This document shows, in pieces, positions 26,271-34,269 of a DNA stretch of 53,148 nucleotides. The translations under genes were made by a program, and so were the position numbers. The DNA comes from Bacteroides pyogenes. Lineage in GTDB: Bacteria; Bacteroidota; Bacteroidia; Bacteroidales; Bacteroidaceae. The stretch is taken from contig NZ_JACIDI010000021.1 of NCBI RefSeq assembly GCF_014196225.1, positions 1 to 53,148 of the forward strand, written 5' to 3'. Below the pieces are notes generated by a model. It was not told the DNA's origin, ran no database searches, and saw only the letters and a list, made by a program, of their open reading frames with translations. Positions within the stretch are counted from its first letter, which is position 1; each line of letters opens with the position of its first letter.

Positions 26271-27245
26271 TTATAATAAATCCTCTTCTATCGAGATGGG
26301 GATGTTTTTTTCTTTACAGTATGAGAAGATTTTTGAATCCTCGTCTCTTTTGAAGTAATTATCGCATAAATCTTCCATGCCTTTTTTTACATCTCTTGCA
26401 AATTTAGGTTCTGCTGTAATAATTTTCTCCAGTTGCTCGAAGAATTTATTGAATTCTTTATTGATAATACATAGTTTTTCTATTGTTTTAAAGTCTAAGG
26501 ATCTGTGTTTGGCAGGAAACAATAGTTTGCTTTCGAATGGGTTGGGCATTATATGAATAACTCCAATTCCAAAAGAGTGATTTAATCGTTCCAGTTCGTC
26601 TAGTAGGTTGCTACCTATTTCGAAAGCTGCGATAAAACCATAATTGGCCCAGCTTGAGTTTGATACAGCTTGAAAAAAACTTTTTTTTAGCTCATAATCC
26701 GATGTTAGTTCTTTCTTTACTTCATAGGAATATATTTCAACTGCATTCGTGTGATTCGTTGCCTTGAAAAAGTCTTGACATGTTTTATTCCCAAACTCTG
26801 TGAATTTGGCTCCTATAATATCTGGATGAACCCATTTTTGATATTCATCATGTTTATTGGATTGCTCATGGAAGATCGTTTTCCCGTAAATATTGTTGTT
26901 TTTCAGGAAAGTAGTTAATAAAGGGTGTAAGTCTCTTTCCTTGTAGGAATGCTTTACTTTATCTGTTGTTTTGTTGTTATTAGAGAGTATTGGAAGAGTA
27001 TTTATTTTTTTCTCGTTTTGGGCTAAGTAATAGCTATAGGTGTTATCGCTATTCTTTACTCTCTTAACCCGATTATCTCCATGCCTGATAAAGCCACCCA
27101 ATCTTGCACTAACTGTTTGTTCCGGTGTTTGAGCATTGCTGAAATCACAGTAGTTTTTTTCCTTGATATGTTGGAATACCTCTTTGTAAGTTCCTCCTTG
27201 TTCAAGTTCTTCAAGGCTTTTTAGAATAGCTTCTTTTACGGTCAT
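26271..27245 (-). CDS. HrgA-like protein with HARE-HTH domain
   Basis: 324 residues. Residues 1-75 form a HARE-HTH (HB1/ASXL-type) winged-helix domain: MTVKEAILKSLEEL, GTYKEVFQHIKEKNYC, QTVSARLGGFIRHGD. The C-terminal two-thirds (HPLLTTFLKNNN, WVHPDIIGAKF, VEIYSYEVKKELT) resemble the COG2958/HrgA family, which often sits beside restriction systems; the D...E.K-like pattern (HPDIIGA, then YSYEVKKEL) suggests a nuclease-type core, not proved. The gene is markedly AT-rich and rich in AAA/AAT codons compared with purM and prfA on either side, so recent acquisition is likely. Gaps to both neighbours are only 13 and 23 bp. Confidence 0.7.
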   Translation of the reverse strand: MTVKEAILKSLEELEQGGTYKEVFQHIKEKNYCDFSNAQTPEQTVSARLGGFIRHGDNRVKRVKNSDNTYSYYLAQNEKKINTLPILSNNNKTTDKVKHSYKERDLHPLLTTFLKNNNIYGKTIFHEQSNKHDEYQKWVHPDIIGAKFTEFGNKTCQDFFKATNHTNAVEIYSYEVKKELTSDYELKKSFFQAVSNSSWANYGFIAAFEIGSNLLDELERLNHSFGIGVIHIMPNPFESKLLFPAKHRSLDFKTIEKLCIINKEFNKFFEQLEKIITAEPKFARDVKKGMEDLCDNYFKRDEDSKIFSYCKEKNIPISIEEDLL

Positions 27246-27258
27246 TTTATTGGCTTAT

Positions 27259-28425
27259 TTAATATCTGAACTCTCCGAATTCGCTTTGAATGATCAACTC
27301 TTTTCGGTCGCTTGCCTCCACTCGTCCGACAATTTGCGCGGGAATGCCGAAAGACTCGGAGATGGAGATGACTTCCGCGGCGTGTTCGGGCGAAAGATAA
27401 ACCTCGAGGCGATGTCCCATGTTGAATACCTTGTACATTTCCGACCAGTCCGTTCCGCTTTGCTTCTGAATGGCTCTGAATAAAGGAGGAACAGGGAAAA
27501 GATTGTCTTTCACCACGCGTACCTCGTTTACGAAGTGTAGGATTTTGGTCTGCGCTCCGCCTGAGCAGTGCACCATTCCGTGTATTTCCGGACGCAGTGC
27601 ATCGAGGAGTTTTTTCACTACGGGCGCGTATGTGCGGGTAGGAGAGAGCACCAGTTTTCCTGCATTCAGCGGAGAGTCTTCCACCGCATCGGTCAAATTC
27701 AGCTTTCCCGAATATACCAACTCTTCGGGCACGGCCGCATCGTAGCTTTCGGGATACTTCGCCGCAAGATATTTGCCGAATACATCGTGGCGGGCACTCG
27801 TCAATCCATTGCTGCCCATACCTCCGTTATATTCTTTCTCGTAAGTCGCTTTTCCGTAAGAGGCCAGTCCTACGATGACATCGCCCGGCCGGATGTTGGC
27901 GTTGTCTATCACATCCGTTCGTTTCATGCGGCAGGTCACTGTAGAGTCGACAATGATGGTGCGTACCAAGTCGCCCACGTCGGCAGTTTCTCCGCCGGTT
28001 GCATATACACCTATCCCCATTTCGCGGAGTTCGGCCAGAAGTTCGTCCGTTCCGTTGATGATGGCGGAAATCACTTCGCCCGGAATCAGCAACTTGTTGC
28101 GTCCGATGGTAGAAGAAACCAGAATGTTGTCTACCGCTCCCACGCAGAGCAAATCGTCGATGTTCATGGTCAGCGCGTCTTGTGCGATTCCTTTCCATAC
28201 GGACAAGTCGCCCGTTTCTTTCCAATACATATATGCCAGCGACGATTTTGTTCCGGCGCCGTCGGCATGCATGATGTTGCAATATTCGGGATCGCCTCCC
28301 AATATATCGGGAATGATTTTACAAAAAGCTTTCGGGAAGATTCCTTTGTCTATGTTCTTGATGGCATTGTGCACATCTTCTTTGGATGCGCTGACGCCTC
28401 TCATCATGTATCGTTGGTTGCTCAT
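27259..28425 (-). CDS. purM: Phosphoribosylformylglycinamidine cyclo-ligase (AIR synthase)
   Basis: ATP-dependent ring closure of FGAM to AIR in purine synthesis. 388 residues from ATG 28425 (MSNQRYMMRGVSASKEDVH); the open frame continues 22 codons into the promoter region and is not used. Family marks are HADGAGTKSSLAYMYW for the phosphate/Mg region, DALTMNIDDLLCVGA for the dimer strand, and YATGGETADVGDLVRT in the Gly-rich loop. The form is the longer Bacteroidetes variant and diverges from E. coli PurM at both ends. A -7 box is found 33 bp upstream. Confidence 0.9.
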   Translation of the reverse strand: MSNQRYMMRGVSASKEDVHNAIKNIDKGIFPKAFCKIIPDILGGDPEYCNIMHADGAGTKSSLAYMYWKETGDLSVWKGIAQDALTMNIDDLLCVGAVDNILVSSTIGRNKLLIPGEVISAIINGTDELLAELREMGIGVYATGGETADVGDLVRTIIVDSTVTCRMKRTDVIDNANIRPGDVIVGLASYGKATYEKEYNGGMGSNGLTSARHDVFGKYLAAKYPESYDAAVPEELVYSGKLNLTDAVEDSPLNAGKLVLSPTRTYAPVVKKLLDALRPEIHGMVHCSGGAQTKILHFVNEVRVVKDNLFPVPPLFRAIQKQSGTDWSEMYKVFNMGHRLEVYLSPEHAAEVISISESFGIPAQIVGRVEASDRKELIIQSEFGEFRY

Positions 28426-28457
28426 GAATGATAGAATTGATGTTTTGTATACAGCGG

Positions 28458-28465
28458 CAAAATTA
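28458..28465 (-). promoter_or_regulatory. Bacteroides -7 box for purM
   Basis: Reads TAATTTTG on the minus strand, 33 bp before the purM ATG; a GTTG 20 bp further upstream is a weak -33. Confidence 0.5.
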
Positions 28466-28655
28466 CTCTTTTTTTTTCTATCAGCCAACAATCAGAGCAG
28501 AAGAGGTTCTCTCAAACCGAATTTTCGATTTTGACTTTTTGCCAAAAGGTTTTGAGTTTTGCCGGGAGTTTTGCAGAGGTTTCTTCGTGGGGAATGTCTT
28601 TGTTCGTTTCTCGGTTGTCGTTCCTTACTGCAATTGGTGGATGTTTCTTGTTATC

Positions 28656-28765
28656 GCGGTGGACATATATGCTCGGTGCGGTGGATATATATACTCAGTA
28701 CGGTGGACATATATACCCAGTGTGGTAGATATATATACTCAATACGGTAGATATATATGAGTGAA
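28656..28765. repeat. Tandem array of five 22-bp units around ATATAT
   Basis: The 476-bp gap between purM and ung holds five head-to-tail 22-bp units starting at 28656, 28678, 28700, 28722 and 28744. The consensus is RYGGTRGAYATATATRCYCRRT, near-palindromic about ATATAT; the last unit differs in its final bases. Nothing else is recognised in the gap apart from the purM promoter. Confidence 0.9.
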
Positions 28766-28901
28766 ACGGTACCTCTATTCCTAATACAATCCATAACCAG
28801 CTTTTATGGTTGACAGGCGGGCATGTGATTCGGGCAATGTCTGTTTCTGCATAGGTATTAAGCTGTCTTACCATAAGTTTGTTGAAGGATAGTGGTTTCT
28901 G

Positions 28902-29564
28902 CTACCAGATTATTTCGCTTTCTCCGTGTGCCTTTAAGTATTCGTTTGTTCGGCTGAAGTGTTTGTTGCCGAAGAAGCCGTTATAGGCGGAAAGCGGAGA
29001 CGGATGTGCCGAAGTGAGTACCAGATGTTTGTTGCGGTCGATGAAAGCCCCTTTCCGTTGCGCATATGCTCCCCATAGAATAAATACCAGATGTTCTTTC
29101 TCTACTGCCAGAGAGCGGATGGCTGCATCTGTAAACGCTTCCCATCCACGGCTTTGATGAGAGCCGGCTTGGTGCGCCCTTACAGTAAGCGTAGCGTTGA
29201 GCAAGAGTATTCCTTGTTCTGCCCATCGGGTGAGATTGCCTGTAGCGGGTGGTTCGATGCCCGTATCCGCTTTTATTTCTTTGAAAATGTTGACCAGTGA
29301 AGGGGGAAAGGGAATGCCGTCGTTCACCGAGAAGCACAAACCGTGCGCTTGTCCCGGTCCGTGGTACGGATCTTGCCCGATGATCACAACTTTCACCCGG
29401 TCGAACGGGCAAAGGTTGAAAGCGTTGAATATCAGTCTTCCCGGTGGAAATATCCGGTGTTGGGTGTATTCATTTCTGACGAATTCCGTCAATGCGCGGA
29501 AGTAGTCTTTCTCAAATTCCGGCTGTAAGCGTTTTTTCCAGCTTTCTTCTATCTGAACGTTCAT
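28902..29564 (-). CDS. ung: Uracil-DNA glycosylase, family 1
   Basis: Removes uracil from DNA. 220 residues. The water-activating loop is VVIIGQDPYHGPGQAHGLCFSV (Asp65, His68 region), the uracil-specific LLLNATLTVRAHQAGSHQSRGWEAFTD follows, and the leucine-intercalation loop is TSAHPSPLSAYNGF (His187). All catalytic residues are in place. It starts 2 bp after the asnA stop codon, so the two are cotranscribed. Confidence 0.95.
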   Translation of the reverse strand: MNVQIEESWKKRLQPEFEKDYFRALTEFVRNEYTQHRIFPPGRLIFNAFNLCPFDRVKVVIIGQDPYHGPGQAHGLCFSVNDGIPFPPSLVNIFKEIKADTGIEPPATGNLTRWAEQGILLLNATLTVRAHQAGSHQSRGWEAFTDAAIRSLAVEKEHLVFILWGAYAQRKGAFIDRNKHLVLTSAHPSPLSAYNGFFGNKHFSRTNEYLKAHGESEIIW

Positions 29565-29566
29565 GG

Positions 29567-30604
29567 CTAAATAAGGTGTATGTCGAGTTCTTCACATTTT
29601 TGGCGCATTTCATCGGGCCAAATGCTGGCTTGTATCTCTCCGATGTGGGCTTTGCGAAGATAATACATGCAAAGGCGCGATTGTCCGATGCCTCCGCCGA
29701 TGGAGAGAGGAAGCGTTCCGTTTATCAGCCGCTTGTGGAAATATAGTTCGAGCCTGCTTTCTTCATTCTTTTCCTTAAGCTGTTGCAGCAACACCTCCTT
29801 GTTCACACGGATTCCCATGGATGAAAGTTCGATGGAACGTTGCAACACTTCGTCCCAAAGCAGCAAATCGCCGTTTAGTCCGGGCAAGTCGTTCAACCCC
29901 TTTGTAGTATAGTCGTCGTAGTCCGGTGCGCGTCCGTCGTGCTTTTGCCCGTCGCTCAGCTCGCAACCAATGCCGATGATGAACACCGCTCCGTACTTCT
30001 GACAGATGGCATGTTCCCTATCCTTCGGCTCCAGCTTCGGGTAGAGCCGGTACAACTCTTCGGCATGAATAAAATGCAGCTTCGCGGGCAGGCAAGGTTT
30101 GATTTGTGGATACATTTCGTACACCATATATTCTGTGCGGATCATGGCTGCATAGATGCGGTTGACAATCTCTTTCAGAAAATTTATGTTTCTGTCTTCA
30201 TCCGTTATCACCCGCTCCCAGTCCCACTGATCGACATAAAGTGAATGAAGGTTTCCCAACTCCTCATCTGCGCGGATGGCGTTCATATCGGTATAAATGC
30301 CGTATCCCGGTTCGATGTTGTAATCGGCCAGAGTCAGTCTTTTCCATTTGGCCAGCGAGTGCACCACTTCGGCCTTCGCATCTCCCAAATCTTTGATCGG
30401 GAAAGAAACCGGTCGCTCTATTCCGTTCAAATCATCATTGATCCCCATCCCTTTCAGTACGAAGAGAGGGGCTGTGACACGGCGAAGACGCAGCTCCGAC
30501 GACAGGTTGAGTTGGAAAAACTCTTTTATTTTTTTTATTCCCAGCTCGGTTTGTTTTAAGTCGAGCAAGGATTTATAGTTTTGAGGTTTTATCAAGTAGC
30601 TCAT
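29567..30604 (-). CDS. asnA: Aspartate--ammonia ligase
   Basis: Makes asparagine from aspartate, ammonia and ATP. 345 residues from ATG 30604 (MSYLIKPQNYKSLLDLKQTELGIKKIKEFFQ). The class-II aminoacyl-tRNA-synthetase-like fold is shown by LRLRRVTAPLFVLKGMGINDDLNG, VVHSLAKWKRLTL, YTDMNAIRADEEL, HSLYVDQWDWE and the C-terminal GGGIGQSRLCMYYL. An open extension of nine codons is not used. It leads the asnA-ung pair. Confidence 0.95.
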   Translation of the reverse strand: MSYLIKPQNYKSLLDLKQTELGIKKIKEFFQLNLSSELRLRRVTAPLFVLKGMGINDDLNGIERPVSFPIKDLGDAKAEVVHSLAKWKRLTLADYNIEPGYGIYTDMNAIRADEELGNLHSLYVDQWDWERVITDEDRNINFLKEIVNRIYAAMIRTEYMVYEMYPQIKPCLPAKLHFIHAEELYRLYPKLEPKDREHAICQKYGAVFIIGIGCELSDGQKHDGRAPDYDDYTTKGLNDLPGLNGDLLLWDEVLQRSIELSSMGIRVNKEVLLQQLKEKNEESRLELYFHKRLINGTLPLSIGGGIGQSRLCMYYLRKAHIGEIQASIWPDEMRQKCEELDIHLI

Positions 30605-30628
30605 ATATCTTAATATGTTATTTGTCGA

Positions 30629-30636
30629 CAAAGGTA
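30629..30636 (-). promoter_or_regulatory. Bacteroides -7 box for asnA-ung
   Basis: Reads TACCTTTG on the minus strand, 25 bp before the asnA start. No clear -33 element. Confidence 0.45.
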
Positions 30637-30796
30637 GAAATTATATTGATAGGAGTATTTCGTTTTCTCCAAAAGATTATCAATTCGATTGAATATACCT
30701 TCCGTAATGTTTCAAAATATCAATTGTAGTAGAGAAGTTTATATTGCAGGGAATATAAAAAAGAAAAAATCATTAGGAAAATGCGAAGTTTTTTTC

Positions 30797-30804
30797 TACT
30801 TTTG
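30797..30804 (+). promoter_or_regulatory. Bacteroides -7 box for tRNA-Arg
   Basis: TACTTTTG lies 21 bp before the tRNA 5' end, the usual distance for a tRNA promoter. Confidence 0.5.
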
Positions 30805-30825
30805 TCCTCGCATTAGAAAAAGAAT

Positions 30826-30898
30826 GGCTCCGTAGCTTAGTGAATAGAGCGTCAGATTCCGGTTCTGAAGGTCGTGCGTTTGAATCGCACCGGGGTCA
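30826..30898 (+). tRNA. tRNA-Arg (anticodon CCG)
   Basis: Complete cloverleaf. The acceptor arm pairs GGCTCCG (30826-30832) with CGGGGTC (30891-30897) using two G-T pairs. The anticodon stem TCAGA/TCTGA encloses the loop TTCCGGT with anticodon CCG, which reads CGG. The T-loop TTTGAATC is normal. CCA is not encoded. Confidence 0.93.
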
Positions 30899-31009
30899 CA
30901 TGAGAAGAGGGTTTCCGAAAAGGATATCCTCTTTCTTTTTCTTTATAATACTTCTGCTACAGTCGGGGTGTGTAAACAGTATTTTAAAGCAGCTTTTCCG
31001 CTATAACTC

Positions 31010-31741
31010 CTACGAGGCAGGCAATGGTGAAACTGGCAAGCGTGCCCACCAGTACGTATTCCGTATTTTTAATTCGGACGGTTTGCTTAATTCTCCGAAC
31101 CGGAAAATAGACTTTGCAGCCAAGAGGAAACCTATCCCTTCGTAATGGTGAGTCAGTATAAAGGTCAGTATCAGTACGCGTTCAAAATAGCCTATCCATT
31201 TCCCTGCTTGCGGCAGACTCATTTCCTCGATGTCTTTTTTAAGCTCTGGGCTTTGTTGCTCTTCTTGTTTGGGAGGATGAGGAATCCATCTTTTGATAAA
31301 TTGCCCCAATAGAATGGAAGTAGGGTGCAATACGAATATGTATGCAGTGGCAATTATCCAAAAACTTCTGTTGTCCCAATTTTGTTCGAGCCAATCTTTT
31401 AAGGTTGCGCTTCCGGAGAAAAGGAGAAGCCATATAAAGCCGATGACAGTGATGTGAGCGGCTTGGTCTGAAAGAAACATGTGCATAGTTTCTTTGGGAC
31501 GGCACACTTTAAACCAGTCGATAGCCCAGTGGCTTAGCAGGATGATGGTGGGGACAATCCAGTTTGTCCATTCCCCGAGTACGATGTAAACCGTTGAGGC
31601 ATGAAGAAAACTGTGGATGAAAAGGGCGAGATATCTTTGAAACCCTTTTTCTTTCTTTGCTTCAAGCAGCTTTTGAGGCTGGAGTGCGAAATCGGTAATG
31701 AAGTGAGCGAAGAGCAGTTTGATGAGCGTTAGTGTGTGCAT
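31010..31741 (-). CDS. DUF3307 membrane protein, 3' end frameshifted
   Basis: 243 residues as read, from ATG 31741 (MHTLTLIKLLFAHFITDFALQP). DUF3307 proteins are multi-pass membrane proteins of unknown function, often paired with a SatD-like gene as here; the partner overlaps by 13 bp. Membrane segments lie at about 5-20, 38-56, 62-78, 95-112, 128-150 and 190-210. After residue 224 the sequence ends in the unnatural tail IRNTYWWARLPVSPLPAS. In the -1 frame the same DNA reads NTEYVLVGTLASFTIACLVG and continues, as a last membrane helix, to a stop at 30984. The break is at a run of five bases (31066-31070), so an intact gene would span 30984-31741. Confidence 0.75.
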   Translation of the reverse strand: MHTLTLIKLLFAHFITDFALQPQKLLEAKKEKGFQRYLALFIHSFLHASTVYIVLGEWTNWIVPTIILLSHWAIDWFKVCRPKETMHMFLSDQAAHITVIGFIWLLLFSGSATLKDWLEQNWDNRSFWIIATAYIFVLHPTSILLGQFIKRWIPHPPKQEEQQSPELKKDIEEMSLPQAGKWIGYFERVLILTFILTHHYEGIGFLLAAKSIFRFGELSKPSELKIRNTYWWARLPVSPLPAS

Positions 31742-32385
31742 ATTGATAACTTCTTTTGAATGAGTGTTGAATACCGGTCTATATACATTTCTATCAGTGA
31801 GATTTTGGCATTTACCAATAGCTTGCTTACATTTTGATATGAACTCCCGATTTGCTGCCCGATTTCTTTTTGTGTTGCTGCCCGATTGAGCAATGCGTAA
31901 TAAACCGCTTTCGACTGCGTGACACTCCAACCGGAAATAATGTCGTCGGCAAACGATGTGCTTACTTTAAGTTCTTCGTTTACTGTCTCCCATTTGGTTT
32001 TTATTTGCAGCCTTTGTTTGCCGATTTCGTCCAAACCTCTTCCTGAGAGCTGGAAAGCTTCCCCGTCGGAAGTGACGATATGTTCTGAGGTGAAAGATAC
32101 TTCGCCTATGCCTATCGACAGGCGAGCGTCCCAGGATGGCATTCCTTTCGGAGTGCTGCTGATAAGGCGAGCCCGTAAAAGAATGGCAATTCTGAGAGTC
32201 TCTTGCGGGTTTCCGGAAACAATCTGAAAACTGTCTCCTCTGTAGAATTCTATTCTTAGTGAAGCGTCTATCTGCGTCAGTTCGGTGATGATGTCGTGTA
32301 TATCGTTCAATAGCTGTTCCCGCCACTTTGTTGCGATATGTGTGGAACCTACAATGTCTCCGGTAATTACTCCTTTTATGTCCAT
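31729..32385 (-). CDS. SatD-like putative transcriptional regulator
   Basis: 218 residues. The N-terminal GVITGDIVGS and RIEFYRGDSFQIV followed by GRGLDEIGKQRLQI match the SatD family (first described in a Streptococcus operon); the first part has a nucleotide-cyclase-like look. The C-terminal 65 residues hold a helix-turn-helix (AATQKEIGQQIGSSYQNVSKLLVNAK). Its last 13 bp overlap the DUF3307 start. Upstream are a -7 box and three operator-like repeats, which suggests self-regulation. Confidence 0.7.
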   Translation of the reverse strand: MDIKGVITGDIVGSTHIATKWREQLLNDIHDIITELTQIDASLRIEFYRGDSFQIVSGNPQETLRIAILLRARLISSTPKGMPSWDARLSIGIGEVSFTSEHIVTSDGEAFQLSGRGLDEIGKQRLQIKTKWETVNEELKVSTSFADDIISGWSVTQSKAVYYALLNRAATQKEIGQQIGSSYQNVSKLLVNAKISLIEMYIDRYSTLIQKKLSICTH

Positions 32386-32411
32386 AGCTTTTTTCTTGCT
32401 TGATTTGTTAG

Positions 32412-32419
32412 CAAATATA
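32412..32419 (-). promoter_or_regulatory. Bacteroides -7 box for the SatD-like/DUF3307 pair
   Basis: Reads TATATTTG on the minus strand, 26 bp before the start codon. A GTTG at 32439-32442 sits 19 bp further upstream and falls inside the first operator-like repeat. Confidence 0.5.
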
Positions 32420-32437
32420 ATAACACTCTTCGTATTA

Positions 32438-32512
32438 TCAACTTATTTCGGTTGAATTTTCTATTTCAATCTATTTCGGTTGATTTTTGTTGTTTCATCT
32501 TTTGGGAGTTGA
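32438..32512. promoter_or_regulatory. Three operator-like repeats TCAAY-N8-GTTGA
   Basis: Inverted half-sites spaced by 8 bases occur at 32438-32455 (TCAAC/GTTGA), 32466-32483 (TCAAT/GTTGA) and 32495-32512 (TCATC/GTTGA), with starts 28 and 29 bp apart. The first covers the likely -33 region of the SatD-like gene. In the rest of the 420-bp gap 32386-32805 nothing else is recognised up to the -7 box at 32776. Confidence 0.55.
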
Positions 32513-32775
32513 ATCTTTTGTTTTACTTCTTTGTAGGCTGAGTGAGCAAACGGTGAAACCCTTGTTGGCGGTATGCAGATCTGGAAGCCGATGCAGGTCC
32601 GGAGGACGAGCCGGTATTGTGATGTTTATGAGAGTCTTTGGTTATTTCTGCTAACTCTTGATTCTGAATCGAATGATATACGCCCGTGGGGTTATATCGG
32701 CTGGGAAATCTTTCTTGATCCCTGAAAGTAAAAAGATAAAGATGCAGAAAATATACATATCAATCTATTATTTCC

Positions 32776-32783
32776 TATTTTTG
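32776..32783 (+). promoter_or_regulatory. Bacteroides -7 box for the cysteine desulfidase gene
   Basis: TATTTTTG, 23 bp before the start codon. No clear -33 element. Confidence 0.45.
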
Positions 32784-32805
32784 TAGCTGAATAAACAAAA
32801 CCTTT

Positions 32806-34086
32806 ATGACCGAATCAGAAAGAAAACAGATTATAGAGCTGATAAAGGAAGAAGTGGTTCCTGCTATCGGCTGTACCGAACCGATAGCGGTTGCTTTGTG
32901 TGTTGCCAAGGCTGCCGAATTATTGGATTGTAAGCCCGGACGGGTGAATGTATTCTTGAGTGCCAATGTTCTGAAGAACGCGATGGGAGTGGGAATACCT
33001 GGAACGGGAATGATCGGGCTTCCCATAGCCGTAGCTTTGGGAGCTTTGATCGGTAAATCCGCTTACCAGCTGGAAGTGCTGAAAGACTGTACGCCCGAAG
33101 CGGTAGAACGCGGCAAACGCTTAATTGATGAGAAACGCATTCATATCGCTTTGAAAAAAGACATATCCGAAAAGCTTTATATTGAAGTGATTTGCGAGGC
33201 AAACGGACGGAAATCCACTGCCATTATTGCGGGCGGGCATACTTCGTTCGTTTATCTGGCTCGTGATGGCGAAGTGCTGCTTGATGTGCAGCAGGTGTCT
33301 CAGGAAGAAGACAAGGAGCATACGCTCGATCTCAATCTGCGTAAGGTGTACGAATTCGCATTGACCACTCCGTTGGACGATATTCGTTTTATTTTGGATA
33401 CGGCCCGTTTGAATAAAGCAGCGGCGGAGCAGTCTTTCAAGGGCGATTACGGACACTCGTTGGGTAAAATGCTTTGTGGGACACAGAGAAGTAAAGTGCT
33501 GGGCGATACTGTGTTTTCACGTATTCTTTCTTATACCTCAGGTGCATGCGACGCGCGTATGGCAGGCGCAATGATTCCCGTGATGAGCAATTCGGGCAGC
33601 GGAAATCAAGGAATCTCTGCTACGTTGCCGGTGGTGATTTATGCCGAAGAAAACGGCAAGACCGAAGAAGAGTTGATTCGCGCTTTGGTGCTTAGCCACC
33701 TGACGGTTATTTACATCAAGCAAAGCTTGGGACGCTTGTCAGCTCTTTGCGGTTGCGTAGTGGCAGCTACGGGATCCAGTTGCGGAATAACCTGGTTGAT
33801 GGGAGGGGATTATGACCGAGTGGCTTTTGCCGTTCAAAACATGATTGCAAACCTAACGGGAATGATTTGCGACGGGGCGAAACCGAGTTGTGCCTTGAAA
33901 GTGACGACAGGAGTTTCTACTGCTGTATTGTCGGCAATGATGGCGATGGAAGACCGTTGTGTCACTTCTGTAGAGGGGATTATTGATGAAGATGTGGATC
34001 AAAGTATTCGTAACTTGACCCAAATAGGTTCGAAAGGAATGAATGAAACAGATAAGATGGTGTTGGATATTATGACGCATAAATAA
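32806..34086 (+). CDS. L-cysteine desulfidase family protein (CyuA/YhaM, UPF0597)
   Basis: 426 residues. The family breaks L-cysteine (or L-serine) down to pyruvate, ammonia and sulfide with a [4Fe-4S] cluster. The first signature VVPAIGCTEPIAVAL has Cys23; the later cluster cysteines are in the SGACDARMAGAMIPVMSNSGSGNQG and MICDGAKPSCALKV segments. Length is normal for the family (about 430). It is transcribed alone, convergent with slyD. Which amino acid it uses in this host is not known. Confidence 0.85.
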   Translation: MTESERKQIIELIKEEVVPAIGCTEPIAVALCVAKAAELLDCKPGRVNVFLSANVLKNAMGVGIPGTGMIGLPIAVALGALIGKSAYQLEVLKDCTPEAVERGKRLIDEKRIHIALKKDISEKLYIEVICEANGRKSTAIIAGGHTSFVYLARDGEVLLDVQQVSQEEDKEHTLDLNLRKVYEFALTTPLDDIRFILDTARLNKAAAEQSFKGDYGHSLGKMLCGTQRSKVLGDTVFSRILSYTSGACDARMAGAMIPVMSNSGSGNQGISATLPVVIYAEENGKTEEELIRALVLSHLTVIYIKQSLGRLSALCGCVVAATGSSCGITWLMGGDYDRVAFAVQNMIANLTGMICDGAKPSCALKVTTGVSTAVLSAMMAMEDRCVTSVEGIIDEDVDQSIRNLTQIGSKGMNETDKMVLDIMTHK

Positions 34087-34114
34087 AACCCGCCATTCTC
34101 GGGCGGTCATGCAT

Positions 34115-34159
34115 ACGAACTTACCCAAGAATACGCTAAAGTTCGTAAACTTGGGTAAG
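34115..34159. other. Two overlapping inverted repeats between convergent genes
   Basis: ACGAACTT (34115-34122) pairs with AAGTTCGT (34139-34146), and CTTACCCAAG (34120-34129) pairs with CTTGGGTAAG (34150-34159). The arms share three bases, so the two hairpins exclude each other or form a pseudoknot-like set. It may be a terminator region for the convergent genes; there is no long T-run. Confidence 0.4.
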
Positions 34160-34161
34160 GT

Positions 34162-34269
34162 TTAAAATGAATTAGTTCCGGTTTTATCTACAAGTTCGGC
34201 TACCCGGACAGGTAATCCGGCTGTTTGCATAAACTTGTTGGCCGCATCTAAAAGTAGATTGGCACGGGT
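34162..34269 (-). other. In-frame 35-codon stretch after the slyD stop codon
   Basis: Read on from the slyD TAA in the same frame, 35 codons follow before the next TAA at 34162. They look protein-like (LLLDAANKFMQTAGL, then PVRVAELVDKTG), though no start codon is well placed. It may be a relic of a gene 3' end or chance. Confidence 0.25.

Noticed and set aside
28428..28760. Open frame running through the ATATAT array
   Set aside because: The apparent peptide repeats (YIYSV-type) come from the 22-bp units read in frame; no start signal and no conserved domain.
31066..31070. Programmed -1 frameshifting in the DUF3307 gene
   Set aside because: The site lacks a proper X-XXY-YYZ heptamer and no stimulatory hairpin is evident; an error or mutation in the run is simpler.
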